Below, one piece after another: positions 8,386-16,279 of a DNA stretch of 64,000 nucleotides. Each line of letters starts with the position of its first letter. Positions within the stretch are counted from its first letter, which is position 1. The stretch comes from Bacillus dicomae (lineage in GTDB: Bacteria; Bacillota; Bacilli; Bacillales; Bacillaceae_G): NCBI RefSeq assembly GCF_006494425.1, contig NZ_VHIV01000009.1:1-64000 (forward strand), given 5' to 3'. A program made the translations under genes and the position numbers. Under the pieces are notes generated by a model. The model was not told the DNA's origin. It made no database searches and saw nothing but the letters and a program-made list of their open reading frames with translations.

Positions 8386-9225
8386 ATGAATCATGAATAT
8401 ACTTGCCCTTATTTCACTTTTTCCACTCGCGGCACTACGATTCATTATGAATTGTATGAACATGACAATAAAACAAAGCGTCCAACTTTCGTACTCGTTC
8501 ACGGCTTTTTATCTTCCTCATTCAGTTATCGCCGCCTCATTCCTTTACTATCGAAAGCTGGAACAGTACTTGCTCTTGATTTGCCACCGTTCGGAAAAAG
8601 CGATAAGTCTCATTTGTTTAAGTATTCTTATCACAATTTAGCAACGATTATTATCGATTTAATTGAACACTTATCTCTCTCAAATATTGTATTAATTGGG
8701 CATTCAATGGGTGGACAAATTTCTCTTTATGTAAACCGTATACGCCCTGAATTGATCTCAAAGACAATTTTACTATGCAGCTCTAGCTATTTAGCACGTG
8801 CAACCTTACCTTTAATGTACTCTTCTTATTTACCGTTCTTTCATTTATACGTAAAGAACTGGATTATACGGCGCGGGATTGTTCATAACTTAATGAATGT
8901 CGTTCATGATCACTCATTAATTGACGATGAAATGAAGGAAGGTTACTCCGCTCCTTTTTATGACAACCGTATATTCCCCGCTTTAACTCGTATGATACGA
9001 GATCGTGAAGGTGACTTATCTTCCACTGAATTGCAAAAAATCGAAACACCTACACTGCTCATTTGGGGTGAAAAAGATCGCGTCGTACCTGTACATGTAG
9101 GGCATCGTCTACACAAAGATTTACCGAATTCGAAATTTATTTCTTACGAAAATACAGGGCATTTACTACCTGAAGAAAAGCCTGAACATGTTTATGAAGA
9201 AATTATCGCGTTTTCTGCGCAGTAA
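8386..9225 (+). CDS. Alpha/beta hydrolase
   Basis: A 279-residue alpha/beta-hydrolase-fold protein. The oxyanion region is VLVHGFLSSS (about residue 37), the nucleophile elbow GHSMGG, the acid lies in WGEKDRVVP and the histidine in ENTGHLLPEEKP, so the triad is complete. No signal peptide is seen. The substrate cannot be told from sequence. The gene is monocistronic between two terminators, with GGAGTGACAAAAA before the ATG. Confidence 0.9.
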   Translation: MNHEYTCPYFTFSTRGTTIHYELYEHDNKTKRPTFVLVHGFLSSSFSYRRLIPLLSKAGTVLALDLPPFGKSDKSHLFKYSYHNLATIIIDLIEHLSLSNIVLIGHSMGGQISLYVNRIRPELISKTILLCSSSYLARATLPLMYSSYLPFFHLYVKNWIIRRGIVHNLMNVVHDHSLIDDEMKEGYSAPFYDNRIFPALTRMIRDREGDLSSTELQKIETPTLLIWGEKDRVVPVHVGHRLHKDLPNSKFISYENTGHLLPEEKPEHVYEEIIAFSAQ

Positions 9226-9227
9226 TA

Positions 9228-9260
9228 TAAAAAAGGCTGTCGGAATTTCCGACAGCCTAC
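9228..9260. terminator. Bidirectional terminator, hydrolase / yugE
   Basis: AGGCTGTCGGAA and its complement are separated by one base, with A/T runs on both sides. It overlaps the yugE stop codon. Confidence 0.85.
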
Positions 9261-9508
9261 AATGAACAACTCCCACCTTCTTTTATTACAAGTAATTCCA
9301 CAGCTAACTTCTCACATTTTTCAAGCGCAGGTACTTCCTCAAAAGACATAAAGTATATATGTTGAATCTTCTTTGCGATGTATTTTGAATCATCAAACAC
9401 ACTTGCGACGTTCACAACATCGCTCGCTTCTGTTTCATAAAATTCCGGTCCCATTTGAAACGGATCCCAATTCTTCACAACCTCTATCATCTTTTCATAT
9501 GTACCCAT
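9257..9508 (-). CDS. yugE: DUF1871 family protein (YugE-like)
   Basis: An 83-residue acidic soluble protein resembling the DUF1871/YugE family (KNWDPFQMGPEFYETEA, then a helical C-terminal half). Function is unknown. The start is ATG with a purine-rich upstream sequence (GGCGGGAAGCGA). It is convergent with the hydrolase and divergent from patB. Confidence 0.82.
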   Translation of the reverse strand: MGTYEKMIEVVKNWDPFQMGPEFYETEASDVVNVASVFDDSKYIAKKIQHIYFMSFEEVPALEKCEKLAVELLVIKEGGSCSL

Positions 9509-9625
9509 TCGCTTCCCGCCTTTTCACTTTTTAATACTTTTCTTTATCCTATCACATCAGCTATTCTATAAGAAGAGAGAGAACTTTCATAACTTAACGG
9601 TTTTACAGAAGAAGGGGGCAAACTT

Positions 9626-10777
9626 ATGCAACTATTTCATAAAACAGTCAATCGACGTGGAACTCATAGTACAAAATGGGATACATATAAAAACGAAGAA
9701 CTTATCCACGCTTGGATTGCTGATATGGATTTTGAAGTACCACAACCAATTCAAACTGCTTTAAAGAAACGTATCGAGCATCCTATTTTCGGCTATACAC
9801 TTCCTCCCGAAAATATTGGCGATATTATTTGTAACTGGACAAAAAAACAGTACAACTGGGATATTCAAAAAGAATGGATTGTCTTTAGCGCCGGAATCGT
9901 TCCAGCTCTTAGTACGAGCATACAGGCCTTCACAAAGGAAAATGAATCCGTTCTCGTACAGCCACCTATTTATCCCCCATTTTTCGAAATGGTCACAACA
10001 AACAATAGACAATTATGCGTAAGTCCATTACAGAAGCAAAATGATACATATGCAATAGACTTCGAGCATTTAGAAAAGCAATTTCAACAAGGCGTCAAAG
10101 TCATGCTTCTTTGTAGTCCTCACAATCCGATAGGGCGTGTTTGGACGAAAGAGGAACTGACACAACTTGGCGCGTTATGTACAAAATATAATGTAATCGT
10201 TGTCGCGGATGAAATTCATTCCGATATTATTTACGCAGATCATACACATACACCGTTCGCTTCTTTATCTGAAGAATTAGCAGCGCGCACGATTACTTGT
10301 ATGGCTCCGAGTAAAACATTTAATATCGCTGGATTACAAGCATCGATTATTATCATTCCAAATGAAAAACTCCGTCAAGCCTTTACATCTATCCAATATA
10401 GACAAGGCTTCCACGGATTAAATATATTTGCCTATACAGCGATGCAAAGCGCCTATACAGAATGTAACGATTGGCTAAATGAAATTCGATTATATATAGA
10501 AGATAACGCTAAGTTCGCTTGTAAATATATAAAAGATCATATACCTACTCTTTCCGTAACAAAACCAGAAGGTAGCTTTTTGTTATGGATTGATTGCTCT
10601 CGCCTACAGCTTTCTCAAGACGAGCGTACTAAATTACTTGAGGAAAAAGGAAAAATTATCGTTGAACCTGGTGAGAAATACGGATTAGGCGGCGAAGAAC
10701 ATATTCGAATTAACATCGGCTGTCCAAGATCTGTTTTAGAAGAAATTTTAAATAGACTGCGCCATACATTTTCATAA
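9626..10777 (+). CDS. patB: PatB/MalY family C-S lyase (cystathionine beta-lyase type)
   Basis: A 383-residue fold-type-I PLP enzyme. The PLP lysine lies in MAPSKTFNIAGLQAS; SPHNPIGRVW and IADMDFEVP are typical of the MalY/PatB subgroup. These enzymes cleave cystathionine or related cysteine conjugates to a thiol, pyruvate and ammonia. A GAAGGGGGCAAACTT ribosome binding site precedes the ATG. The gene is single and ends in a hairpin. Confidence 0.92.
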   Translation: MQLFHKTVNRRGTHSTKWDTYKNEELIHAWIADMDFEVPQPIQTALKKRIEHPIFGYTLPPENIGDIICNWTKKQYNWDIQKEWIVFSAGIVPALSTSIQAFTKENESVLVQPPIYPPFFEMVTTNNRQLCVSPLQKQNDTYAIDFEHLEKQFQQGVKVMLLCSPHNPIGRVWTKEELTQLGALCTKYNVIVVADEIHSDIIYADHTHTPFASLSEELAARTITCMAPSKTFNIAGLQASIIIIPNEKLRQAFTSIQYRQGFHGLNIFAYTAMQSAYTECNDWLNEIRLYIEDNAKFACKYIKDHIPTLSVTKPEGSFLLWIDCSRLQLSQDERTKLLEEKGKIIVEPGEKYGLGGEEHIRINIGCPRSVLEEILNRLRHTFS

Positions 10778-10778
10778 T

Positions 10779-10812
10779 AAAAAAGGAGGCTATTTGGGAC
10801 AGCCTCCTTTGT
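10779..10812 (+). terminator. Terminator of patB
   Basis: AAAGGAGGCT and its complement flank a 9-base loop. The hairpin abuts the second dispersed repeat and may be part of it. Confidence 0.85.
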
Positions 10813-10911
10813 CATATTTTGTCGGTAAGTCGATATATTTTAAAAATCGCTGATATATTTCGAGTTATGGTCGATATATTCCAATAATCACTGATATATT
10901 TTCACTTACAC
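10811..10911 (-). repeat. Second dispersed repeat family, copy A
   Basis: Read on the minus strand it carries AAATATATCAGYGATT-like units twice, alternating with AATATATCGACC and AATATATCGACTTACC, and ends CGACAAAATATGAC. It aligns along its whole ~100 bases with 49969-50066. Both copies are followed by a GGAGGCT-type hairpin terminator. It is different from bcr1. Confidence 0.75.
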
Positions 10912-10916
10912 TACAC

Positions 10917-10946
10917 AAAAAAGCTACCGCGCACGGTAGCTTTTAC
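10917..10946 (-). terminator. Terminator of the SodC-like gene
   Basis: AAAAGCTACCG and its complement with a CGCA loop lie right after the stop codon. Confidence 0.9.
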
Positions 10947-11482
10947 TTTTTCTTCATATCCGACGCTTTTTTTACAATGACACCACAAGCAATTCGATCA
11001 CCGGATTTCCCTGTCGGTTGTGTCATACCGTCATCAGCGTTTTCTGTAATAATAATGGACGCTCCATCTTTTCTATGAATCGTCGTTTTTCCTTCTTCCA
11101 GCGTTATGTGCGGCGCATCGATTTCCGCTTTAATCTTTCCAGAACCGTCTGCAACTACGTTCGGTAAATCACCGTTTTCTGCACCCTTCGGATTAAGCAA
11201 TCCATGCTTTTTATTATCAGGATTAAAATGATTCCCAGATGATTCAAAACGAGGTGCTTTACACTCACCAATTTCGTGTACATGTATGCCATGCGGGCCA
11301 GGTGCGAAACCTTCCCCTTTAATCTTAATTTTCACTCCACTTGTTTGCTGGATTACTTTCGCAGTCGCCACTTCATCACCAGAAGCATTATGTAATTTCA
11401 CGTCAATTTCTTTCGGCTTTCCTTGGTCACAACCTGCCATCAGAAATAATAAACAACAACTGGAAAAAAGCCGTTTTTTCAT
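10943..11482 (-). CDS. sodC: SodC-like (Cu/Zn superoxide dismutase family) lipoprotein
   Basis: A 179-residue exported lipoprotein with a signal peptide and lipobox LMAGC (Cys18), then a Cu/Zn-SOD fold. HVH, NHFNP, GDLPN and the end RIACGVI are recognisable. By eye against enterobacterial SodC, the late copper-ligand His is Thr (in IIITENADD) and the zinc-ligand His before GDLP is Glu. B. subtilis YojM is a known paralogue lacking copper ligands, so dismutase activity is doubtful. The ATG at 11482 has GGAGGG; the frame upstream of it is not used. Confidence 0.88.
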   Translation of the reverse strand: MKKRLFSSCCLLFLMAGCDQGKPKEIDVKLHNASGDEVATAKVIQQTSGVKIKIKGEGFAPGPHGIHVHEIGECKAPRFESSGNHFNPDNKKHGLLNPKGAENGDLPNVVADGSGKIKAEIDAPHITLEEGKTTIHRKDGASIIITENADDGMTQPTGKSGDRIACGVIVKKASDMKKK

Positions 11483-11550
11483 TCGATTCCCTCCAAAATA
11501 TATTCTGCCCTTAGATTGTCCGAGCATAGAGGGAAACATACAAAAATGAG

Positions 11551-11727
11551 TTACTGTTTCTTTTCCGCTAAAAGTTTTTCTTCAACTTTCTGCAATCGCT
11601 CCGCTTCTCGTTTTGATACACGAATGAACATACGCCACGTAGCAACGGCACCAATGATGAATAGAACGCAAACAATCCCTGGAATAATATATTCTGTTTT
11701 ATCTTCCGGAAAATATAAAGGCATCAT
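11551..11727 (-). CDS. Small membrane protein of unknown function
   Basis: A 58-residue protein with one transmembrane segment (YIIPGIVCVLFIIGAVATW) followed by a basic, probably coiled-coil tail (RVSKREAERLQKVEEK). The ATG at 11727 follows AAGGAGTG with eight bases of spacing; the open frame begins slightly earlier with a GTG inside that ribosome binding site. I do not recognise the family. It is transcribed toward the SodC-like gene and may share a transcript. Confidence 0.7.
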   Translation of the reverse strand: MMPLYFPEDKTEYIIPGIVCVLFIIGAVATWRMFIRVSKREAERLQKVEEKLLAEKKQ

Positions 11728-11893
11728 ATAAAACACTCCTTATTATAGGATTCAAAAACCATCAGAATTTTCTGTTATATTATTTTAAATTATAGTTGAA
11801 CCGATTTATATTCTCAAGGGGGGCGTTCCGAAAGCGAATGATTTCTTTGACTCCTTCTCCTACTTTCCTTACTATAAACTTGAGGTGAAAAAT

Positions 11894-12277
11894 ATGAGAG
11901 AAACATTTGAAATTGGCGAAATCGTTACTGGTATTTATAAAACAGGCAAATACATCGGCGAAATTACAAATAGTCGTCCTGGCAGTTACGTTGTAAAGGT
12001 ATTAGCTGTTGTAAAACATCCGGTACAAGGTGACTTACATAACGTAAAACAAGCTGATGTACCATTTTTCCATGAAAGACGTGCTTTAGCTTTCCGGGAA
12101 CAGACGAACATTCCAGAGCAAATGGTGAAGAAATATGAAGGAGAAATTCCAGATTATACAGAGTCACTCAAATTAGCATTAGAAACTCAAATGAATTCAT
12201 TTTCTGAAGATAATTCACCTTTTGCGATTCGTAGTCTAGAAACATTAGAACAGTTAAAAAAAGACTACAAACTTTAA
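11894..12277 (+). CDS. kapB: Kinase-associated lipoprotein B family protein (KapB)
   Basis: A 127-residue protein matching KapB of B. subtilis, which is needed for KinB-dependent entry into the sporulation phosphorelay. The N-terminal part looks like a small beta-barrel (FEIGEIVTGIYKTGKYIGEI). No lipobox is visible, so the name lipoprotein is historical here. The ATG at 11894 follows GAGGTG. It faces kapD across a shared terminator. Confidence 0.9.
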   Translation: MRETFEIGEIVTGIYKTGKYIGEITNSRPGSYVVKVLAVVKHPVQGDLHNVKQADVPFFHERRALAFREQTNIPEQMVKKYEGEIPDYTESLKLALETQMNSFSEDNSPFAIRSLETLEQLKKDYKL

Positions 12278-12279
12278 AA

Positions 12280-12320
12280 AACAAAACGACCAAATTACAT
12301 ACTGTGTAATTTGGTCGTTA
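12280..12320. terminator. Bidirectional terminator, kapB / kapD
   Basis: AACGACCAAATTACA and its exact complement with a 5-base loop lie between convergent genes. Confidence 0.9.
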
Positions 12321-12941
12321 CTGTGTACTCACTTTCTTTAACACTTTTGAAAAATCAACGAGTTCTCCTAATGTTGGAGGCGCTGGTTTCACTAAATACT
12401 CTTTATCTTTCTCTACTAATTTAAAAATATTATACGTCGTCATTGCATCATCTAGCGCACAATGATGCTTACCCGTCCCTGCTTTTCCGTACGCCTCAAT
12501 GGCTTTCCACAATCCCGTTTGATTTCGTTCACCAAAAAACTTCTTATACTCAAGTGATAAATCACGACACTGTCCTAAGAACGGAAAGTCGACTCCCGCC
12601 ATTTCACAATTATGCTTCAACACTTTCATATCCATATTTCCCCACGTAACAATGGTCGGTTTACATCTCCTTTCATATTCTGCAAGTTTTTTAACGAGTT
12701 CTGGAAACGAAATTCCTTTATCTACGACTTCTTGTTTAATCCCTAAAAATTTCTTACATCGATCTGTTAAAGAAGGAAAAGTTTTCGGCCTAACATGAGC
12801 TGAATACGTATCTTCTACCTTACAGCCGACAACCGAAACGAGTCCTACCTCAATAATCTCCGGGAAAAATCCTTTTGGTTTTTTTCTGTGCTGGGGCATC
12901 GTAAACTCAAAATCCAAAAATAAAAATTGTTGTTCATCCAT
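12318..12941 (-). CDS. kapD: DEDDh 3'-5' exonuclease, sporulation inhibitor KapD
   Basis: A 207-residue exonuclease of the DnaQ-like superfamily. Exo I is FLDFEFT (Asp and Glu, about residues 10-12), Exo II lies around VTWGNMDMKVLKHN, and Exo III is HHCALDDA. KapD inhibits the KinA pathway to sporulation when overproduced in B. subtilis. The ATG follows AAGGAAGGGATCGT. It is convergent with kapB, a conserved neighbour. Confidence 0.92.
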   Translation of the reverse strand: MDEQQFLFLDFEFTMPQHRKKPKGFFPEIIEVGLVSVVGCKVEDTYSAHVRPKTFPSLTDRCKKFLGIKQEVVDKGISFPELVKKLAEYERRCKPTIVTWGNMDMKVLKHNCEMAGVDFPFLGQCRDLSLEYKKFFGERNQTGLWKAIEAYGKAGTGKHHCALDDAMTTYNIFKLVEKDKEYLVKPAPPTLGELVDFSKVLKKVSTQ

Positions 12942-13130
12942 ACGATCCCTTCCTTATCATCTTTGTCATTCCTTTCTATTTGACACTCCTACACGAACAA
13001 GCTCGAATGCTAATTCCATTTTAAATATTCAGATTGGATGTATCTTATATATATGTCAAATACCCGCAAATATTTTTAAAAATAAGAAAAAATGACCAGT
13101 ACAGAAAATATGACAAAATACCCCCTCTCA

Positions 13131-13160
13131 TTTACATCCTCCATTTTTCTACTTTATAAT
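13131..13160 (+). promoter_or_regulatory. SigA-type promoter of the ArsB/NhaD transporter
   Basis: TTTACA at 13131-13136 and TATAAT at 13155-13160 have an 18-base spacer, about 70 bases before the start codon. Confidence 0.6.
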
Positions 13161-13230
13161 GACTTTATGTGTGTTTCTTCGAGAACATTTTTGACACACT
13201 AAGAAAAGTGAATGAAAGGAGATGAGAGTT

Positions 13231-14556
13231 TTGCACGAAACAACGCAAGAGCTCGCTAACTGGCAGTATTATTTTGCTATCGCAGTCTTTTTAATTACAT
13301 ATGCCATTATTATTTCTGAAAAAATTAATCGCGCTGTCATCGCACTTCTTGGCGCAGCACTCATGGTAATTATGGGGGTCGTTGATTTACACAACGCCTT
13401 TACGAAACATATTGAATGGGGGACGATTACACTACTCATCGGTATGATGATTTTGGTGAACATTACGAGTAAATCGGGTGTCTTCCAATACGTTGCCATT
13501 AAAGCAGCAAAAGGAGCGCAAGGAAATCCAATTAAAATTTTAATTTCACTTTCCTTACTTACTGCACTTGGTTCCGCATTTTTAGATAACGTTACAACTG
13601 TACTTCTTGTTGTTCCAGTTACTTTATCTATTACGCGCATACTGCAAGTAAATCCTGTTCCTTATTTACTTTCTGAAATTATTTTTTCAAACATTGGAGG
13701 AACAGCAACATTAATTGGTGATCCGCCTAACATTATGATCGGTTCTGCAAATAAGCATTTAGATTTCAATGCGTTCTTGCTAAACTTAGCGCCAATCGTA
13801 ATTATCATTATTGGTGTGACAGCGACAATGCTTTACTTCATGTACCGCAAACAATTAATTGCTGATCCTGTACAAGTTAAGAAATTAATGAGCCTAGATG
13901 AAAAACAATACATTAAAGATCCAGTATTAATGAAAAAATCTTTAACAGTACTTGGACTTACAATTGTAGGTTTCATGACTCATTCGATCTTCCATGTTGA
14001 TGCAGCTATCATTGCTTTAACTGGTGCTACTGTTCTTATGTTAATCGGTGTGAAAGAACATGAAATTGAAGAGGTATTTGCAAGTGTAGAATGGGTAACA
14101 ATCTTCTTCTTCGCAGGACTATTCGTACTTGTTGGAGGACTTATCGATATCGGTCTTATTAAAATGTTAGCTCAAAAAGTAATTGGCATAACGGGCGGAG
14201 ATATTTCTTACGCATCGATCCTTATTTTATGGGTATCTGGTATTGCCTCTGCAACAATTGATAACATTCCATTCGTTGCAACAATGATCCCGCTTATTAA
14301 CGATATGGCAGTTGGGCTAGGTTTATCACCTTCTGATGCACAAATCGACGTATTATGGTGGGCATTAGCATTAGGTGCTTGTCTGGGTGGAAACGGAACA
14401 TTAATCGGGGCTTCAGCTAACGTAATCGTTGCAGGTATCGCAAGCCGCGAAGGACATAAGTTTAGCTACATGGACTTCCTTAAAGTCGGCTTCCCAATTA
14501 TGATTGTTTCATTAGTCATTTCTCATATTTATATTTATGTACGCTACCTTATGTAG
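13231..14556 (+). CDS. ArsB/NhaD family ion transporter
   Basis: A 441-residue protein with about 11-12 membrane segments of the ion-transporter superfamily. GDPPNIMIGSA in the middle and GGNGTLIGASANVIVAG near the end are the paired re-entrant motifs of this family (arsenite, sodium or dicarboxylate transport); the substrate is unknown. Two starts compete: the ATG at 13222 directly touches AAAGGAG, while the TTG at 13231 has nine bases of spacing and is preferred. Single gene with its own promoter and terminator. Confidence 0.9.
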   Translation: MHETTQELANWQYYFAIAVFLITYAIIISEKINRAVIALLGAALMVIMGVVDLHNAFTKHIEWGTITLLIGMMILVNITSKSGVFQYVAIKAAKGAQGNPIKILISLSLLTALGSAFLDNVTTVLLVVPVTLSITRILQVNPVPYLLSEIIFSNIGGTATLIGDPPNIMIGSANKHLDFNAFLLNLAPIVIIIIGVTATMLYFMYRKQLIADPVQVKKLMSLDEKQYIKDPVLMKKSLTVLGLTIVGFMTHSIFHVDAAIIALTGATVLMLIGVKEHEIEEVFASVEWVTIFFFAGLFVLVGGLIDIGLIKMLAQKVIGITGGDISYASILILWVSGIASATIDNIPFVATMIPLINDMAVGLGLSPSDAQIDVLWWALALGACLGGNGTLIGASANVIVAGIASREGHKFSYMDFLKVGFPIMIVSLVISHIYIYVRYLM

Positions 14557-14558
14557 TA

Positions 14559-14591
14559 GAAAAAGCGCTCTGATAATCAGGGCGCTTTTTC
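14559..14591 (+). terminator. Terminator of the ArsB/NhaD gene
   Basis: AAAAGCGC pairs with GCGCTTTT around an inner CTGAT/ATCAG stem, then a T run. Confidence 0.85.
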
Positions 14592-14631
14592 ATTACACAT
14601 ATTTATAATATATCAACAAAAAATAACAAAC

Positions 14632-15099
14632 CTACTCGTTATACCTCACCGGCTCATTCCGAATAATGAACAAGTGAATCGGCAAGAATACCGAAAATGT
14701 AATTACATGAATAATCGTAAATAATATAGAGTTCGTTCCGTATCTGTCTAAAATAGCGTAGATGAGATAAATAGACAATACAAGTGATACGGCTGTTGCT
14801 ATTAAATATAGAATTGGTACGAAATTAAAAATGAAACATGCGACATATATACCGAATACTTTCCACCCTGCTTCTTCCTTCAAGAAATCTGGTAATTTGT
14901 CTTTCGCTAAATCACCCCATATCTTACTATTCACAAAAGGAATAAATGCAAGAGCACCATCCGTTGCACCATCATTTTTCGCCATCGTATACAGTGCAAA
15001 AGCCGTTAACAAATACGCAATAATTGCCCAAATTATGATAACAAGAATAAACGCAAAACTAAGAGCAAAGAAACCTGCTAGTACGCCTTGATCTTCCAT
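14632..15099 (-). CDS. Multi-pass membrane protein, unknown function
   Basis: A 155-residue protein with four predicted membrane helices. A cytosolic-looking loop contains DGALAFIPFVNSKIWGD, resembling the IPFYN-type loop of DUF5684 membrane proteins, but I am not sure of that family. RBS GAGAGGATAAG precedes the ATG. No operon partner; divergent from alkD. Confidence 0.8.
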   Translation of the reverse strand: MEDQGVLAGFFALSFAFILVIIIWAIIAYLLTAFALYTMAKNDGATDGALAFIPFVNSKIWGDLAKDKLPDFLKEEAGWKVFGIYVACFIFNFVPILYLIATAVSLVLSIYLIYAILDRYGTNSILFTIIHVITFSVFLPIHLFIIRNEPVRYNE

Positions 15100-15217
15100 C
15101 TTATCCTCTCCTCTCTACTTTCAACATATTTCATTCCATTGCAAGTTATGTTTTAAAATTCAACCAAACTCTCTGTATAATAATAGGAGTAAGATAATTA
15201 GAGAGGAGAACGGATTT

Positions 15218-15931
15218 ATGCACCCATTTGTACAAACATTACAAGAGCATTTCACAGCAAATCAAAATCTAGAAAAAGCAGAACCGATGGCGCGTTATAT
15301 GAAAAATCACTTCCCGTTTCTCGGTATTCAAACACCTGAAAGAAGACAATTATTAAAAGACGTTATTCAAATACATACTCTCCCAGATCAAAAAGACTTT
15401 CAAATTATCGTGCGTGAGCTTTGGGACTTACCAGAACGAGAATTTCAGGCAGCTGCACTTGATATGATGCAAAAATATAAAAAGCATATAAACGAAACTC
15501 ATATCCCGTTTTTAGAAGAACTCATTGTAACAAAATCTTGGTGGGACACTGTTGATAGCATCGTCCCTACATTTTTAGGAAATATCTTTTTACAACATCC
15601 GGAATTGATTTCTGCCTATATTCCAAAATGGATTGCATCAGACAACATATGGTTACAACGCACCGCTATTTTATTCCAGCTGAAATATAAACAAAAGATG
15701 GATGAAGAACTTCTTTTTTGGATTATTGGACAACTACATTCTTCAAAAGAATTTTTCATTCAAAAAGCGATTGGCTGGGTCCTTCGCGAATATGCAAAAA
15801 CAAAGCCCGATGTCGTTTGGGATTACGTGCAAAATAACGAGCTAGCCCCGCTCAGTAAACGTGAAGCAATTAAGCACATTAAACAAAATTACGGAATAAA
15901 TAACGAAAAAATAGGCGAGACTCTATCATAG
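15218..15931 (+). CDS. alkD: DNA alkylation repair glycosylase AlkD
   Basis: A 237-residue all-helical HEAT-like repeat protein. Trp109, Asp113 (in KSWWDTVDS) and Trp187 (in AIGWVLREY) fall exactly on the residues known in B. cereus AlkD to line the active site. The enzyme excises N3- and N7-alkylated purines without base flipping. AGAGAGGAGAACGGATTT precedes the ATG. Its end is followed by the promoter of the glyQS T-box leader. Confidence 0.96.
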   Translation: MHPFVQTLQEHFTANQNLEKAEPMARYMKNHFPFLGIQTPERRQLLKDVIQIHTLPDQKDFQIIVRELWDLPEREFQAAALDMMQKYKKHINETHIPFLEELIVTKSWWDTVDSIVPTFLGNIFLQHPELISAYIPKWIASDNIWLQRTAILFQLKYKQKMDEELLFWIIGQLHSSKEFFIQKAIGWVLREYAKTKPDVVWDYVQNNELAPLSKREAIKHIKQNYGINNEKIGETLS

Positions 15932-15948
15932 ATAGACGCGTTCCTCTA

Positions 15949-15977
15949 TTGAGATTTAAAAAAGAACGTGTTAGAAT
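15949..15977 (+). promoter_or_regulatory. SigA promoter of glyQS
   Basis: TTGAGA at 15949-15954 and TAGAAT at 15972-15977 with a 17-base spacer give a start near 15984, just before the T-box leader. Confidence 0.7.
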
Positions 15978-15983
15978 ATGTTC

Positions 15984-16192
15984 ATTATTATTAATATAAG
16001 TAGCGATGACGGACTTATAAGTACTTGCACAAAAAGCGATTCAGGGATAGTGAAAGCCTGAAGCCGCAAGGAAACGGCAGTCTCGAGCAATACGTGATAA
16101 AGTGGATGCACCCTTTTGTGTATCAACTAGGGTGGAACCGCGGGCAAACGCTCGTCCCTAGGCAATTAAGCCTTGGGATGAGCGTTTTTTTA
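15984..16192 (+). ncRNA. T-box leader (tRNA-Gly-sensing riboswitch) of glyQS
   Basis: The T-box core AGGGTGGAACCGCG is at 16129-16142 and is followed by a terminator hairpin (AACGCTCGTCCC pairing across to GGGATGAGCGTT) ending in a T run at 16185-16191. The GGGATAGTGAAAGCC element upstream is typical of such leaders. GGC at 16076-16078 (context GAAAC-GGC-A) is a plausible glycine specifier, assigned tentatively. Uncharged tRNA-Gly should favour the antiterminator and allow synthesis of the synthetase. Confidence 0.92.
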
Positions 16193-16279
16193 TGTTTTTC
16201 AAAGCATATACTGCTCGTTTCACAAGTTACCTGAGCACGTCATCGCCAATACGTTAACTTTCAAAAGGAGGATTTTATT

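Noticed and set aside
14600-14630. Third copy of the TATATCA-type repeat
   Set aside because: Only a single AATATATCAACAAAAAATAAC-like stretch is present, too short to call related.
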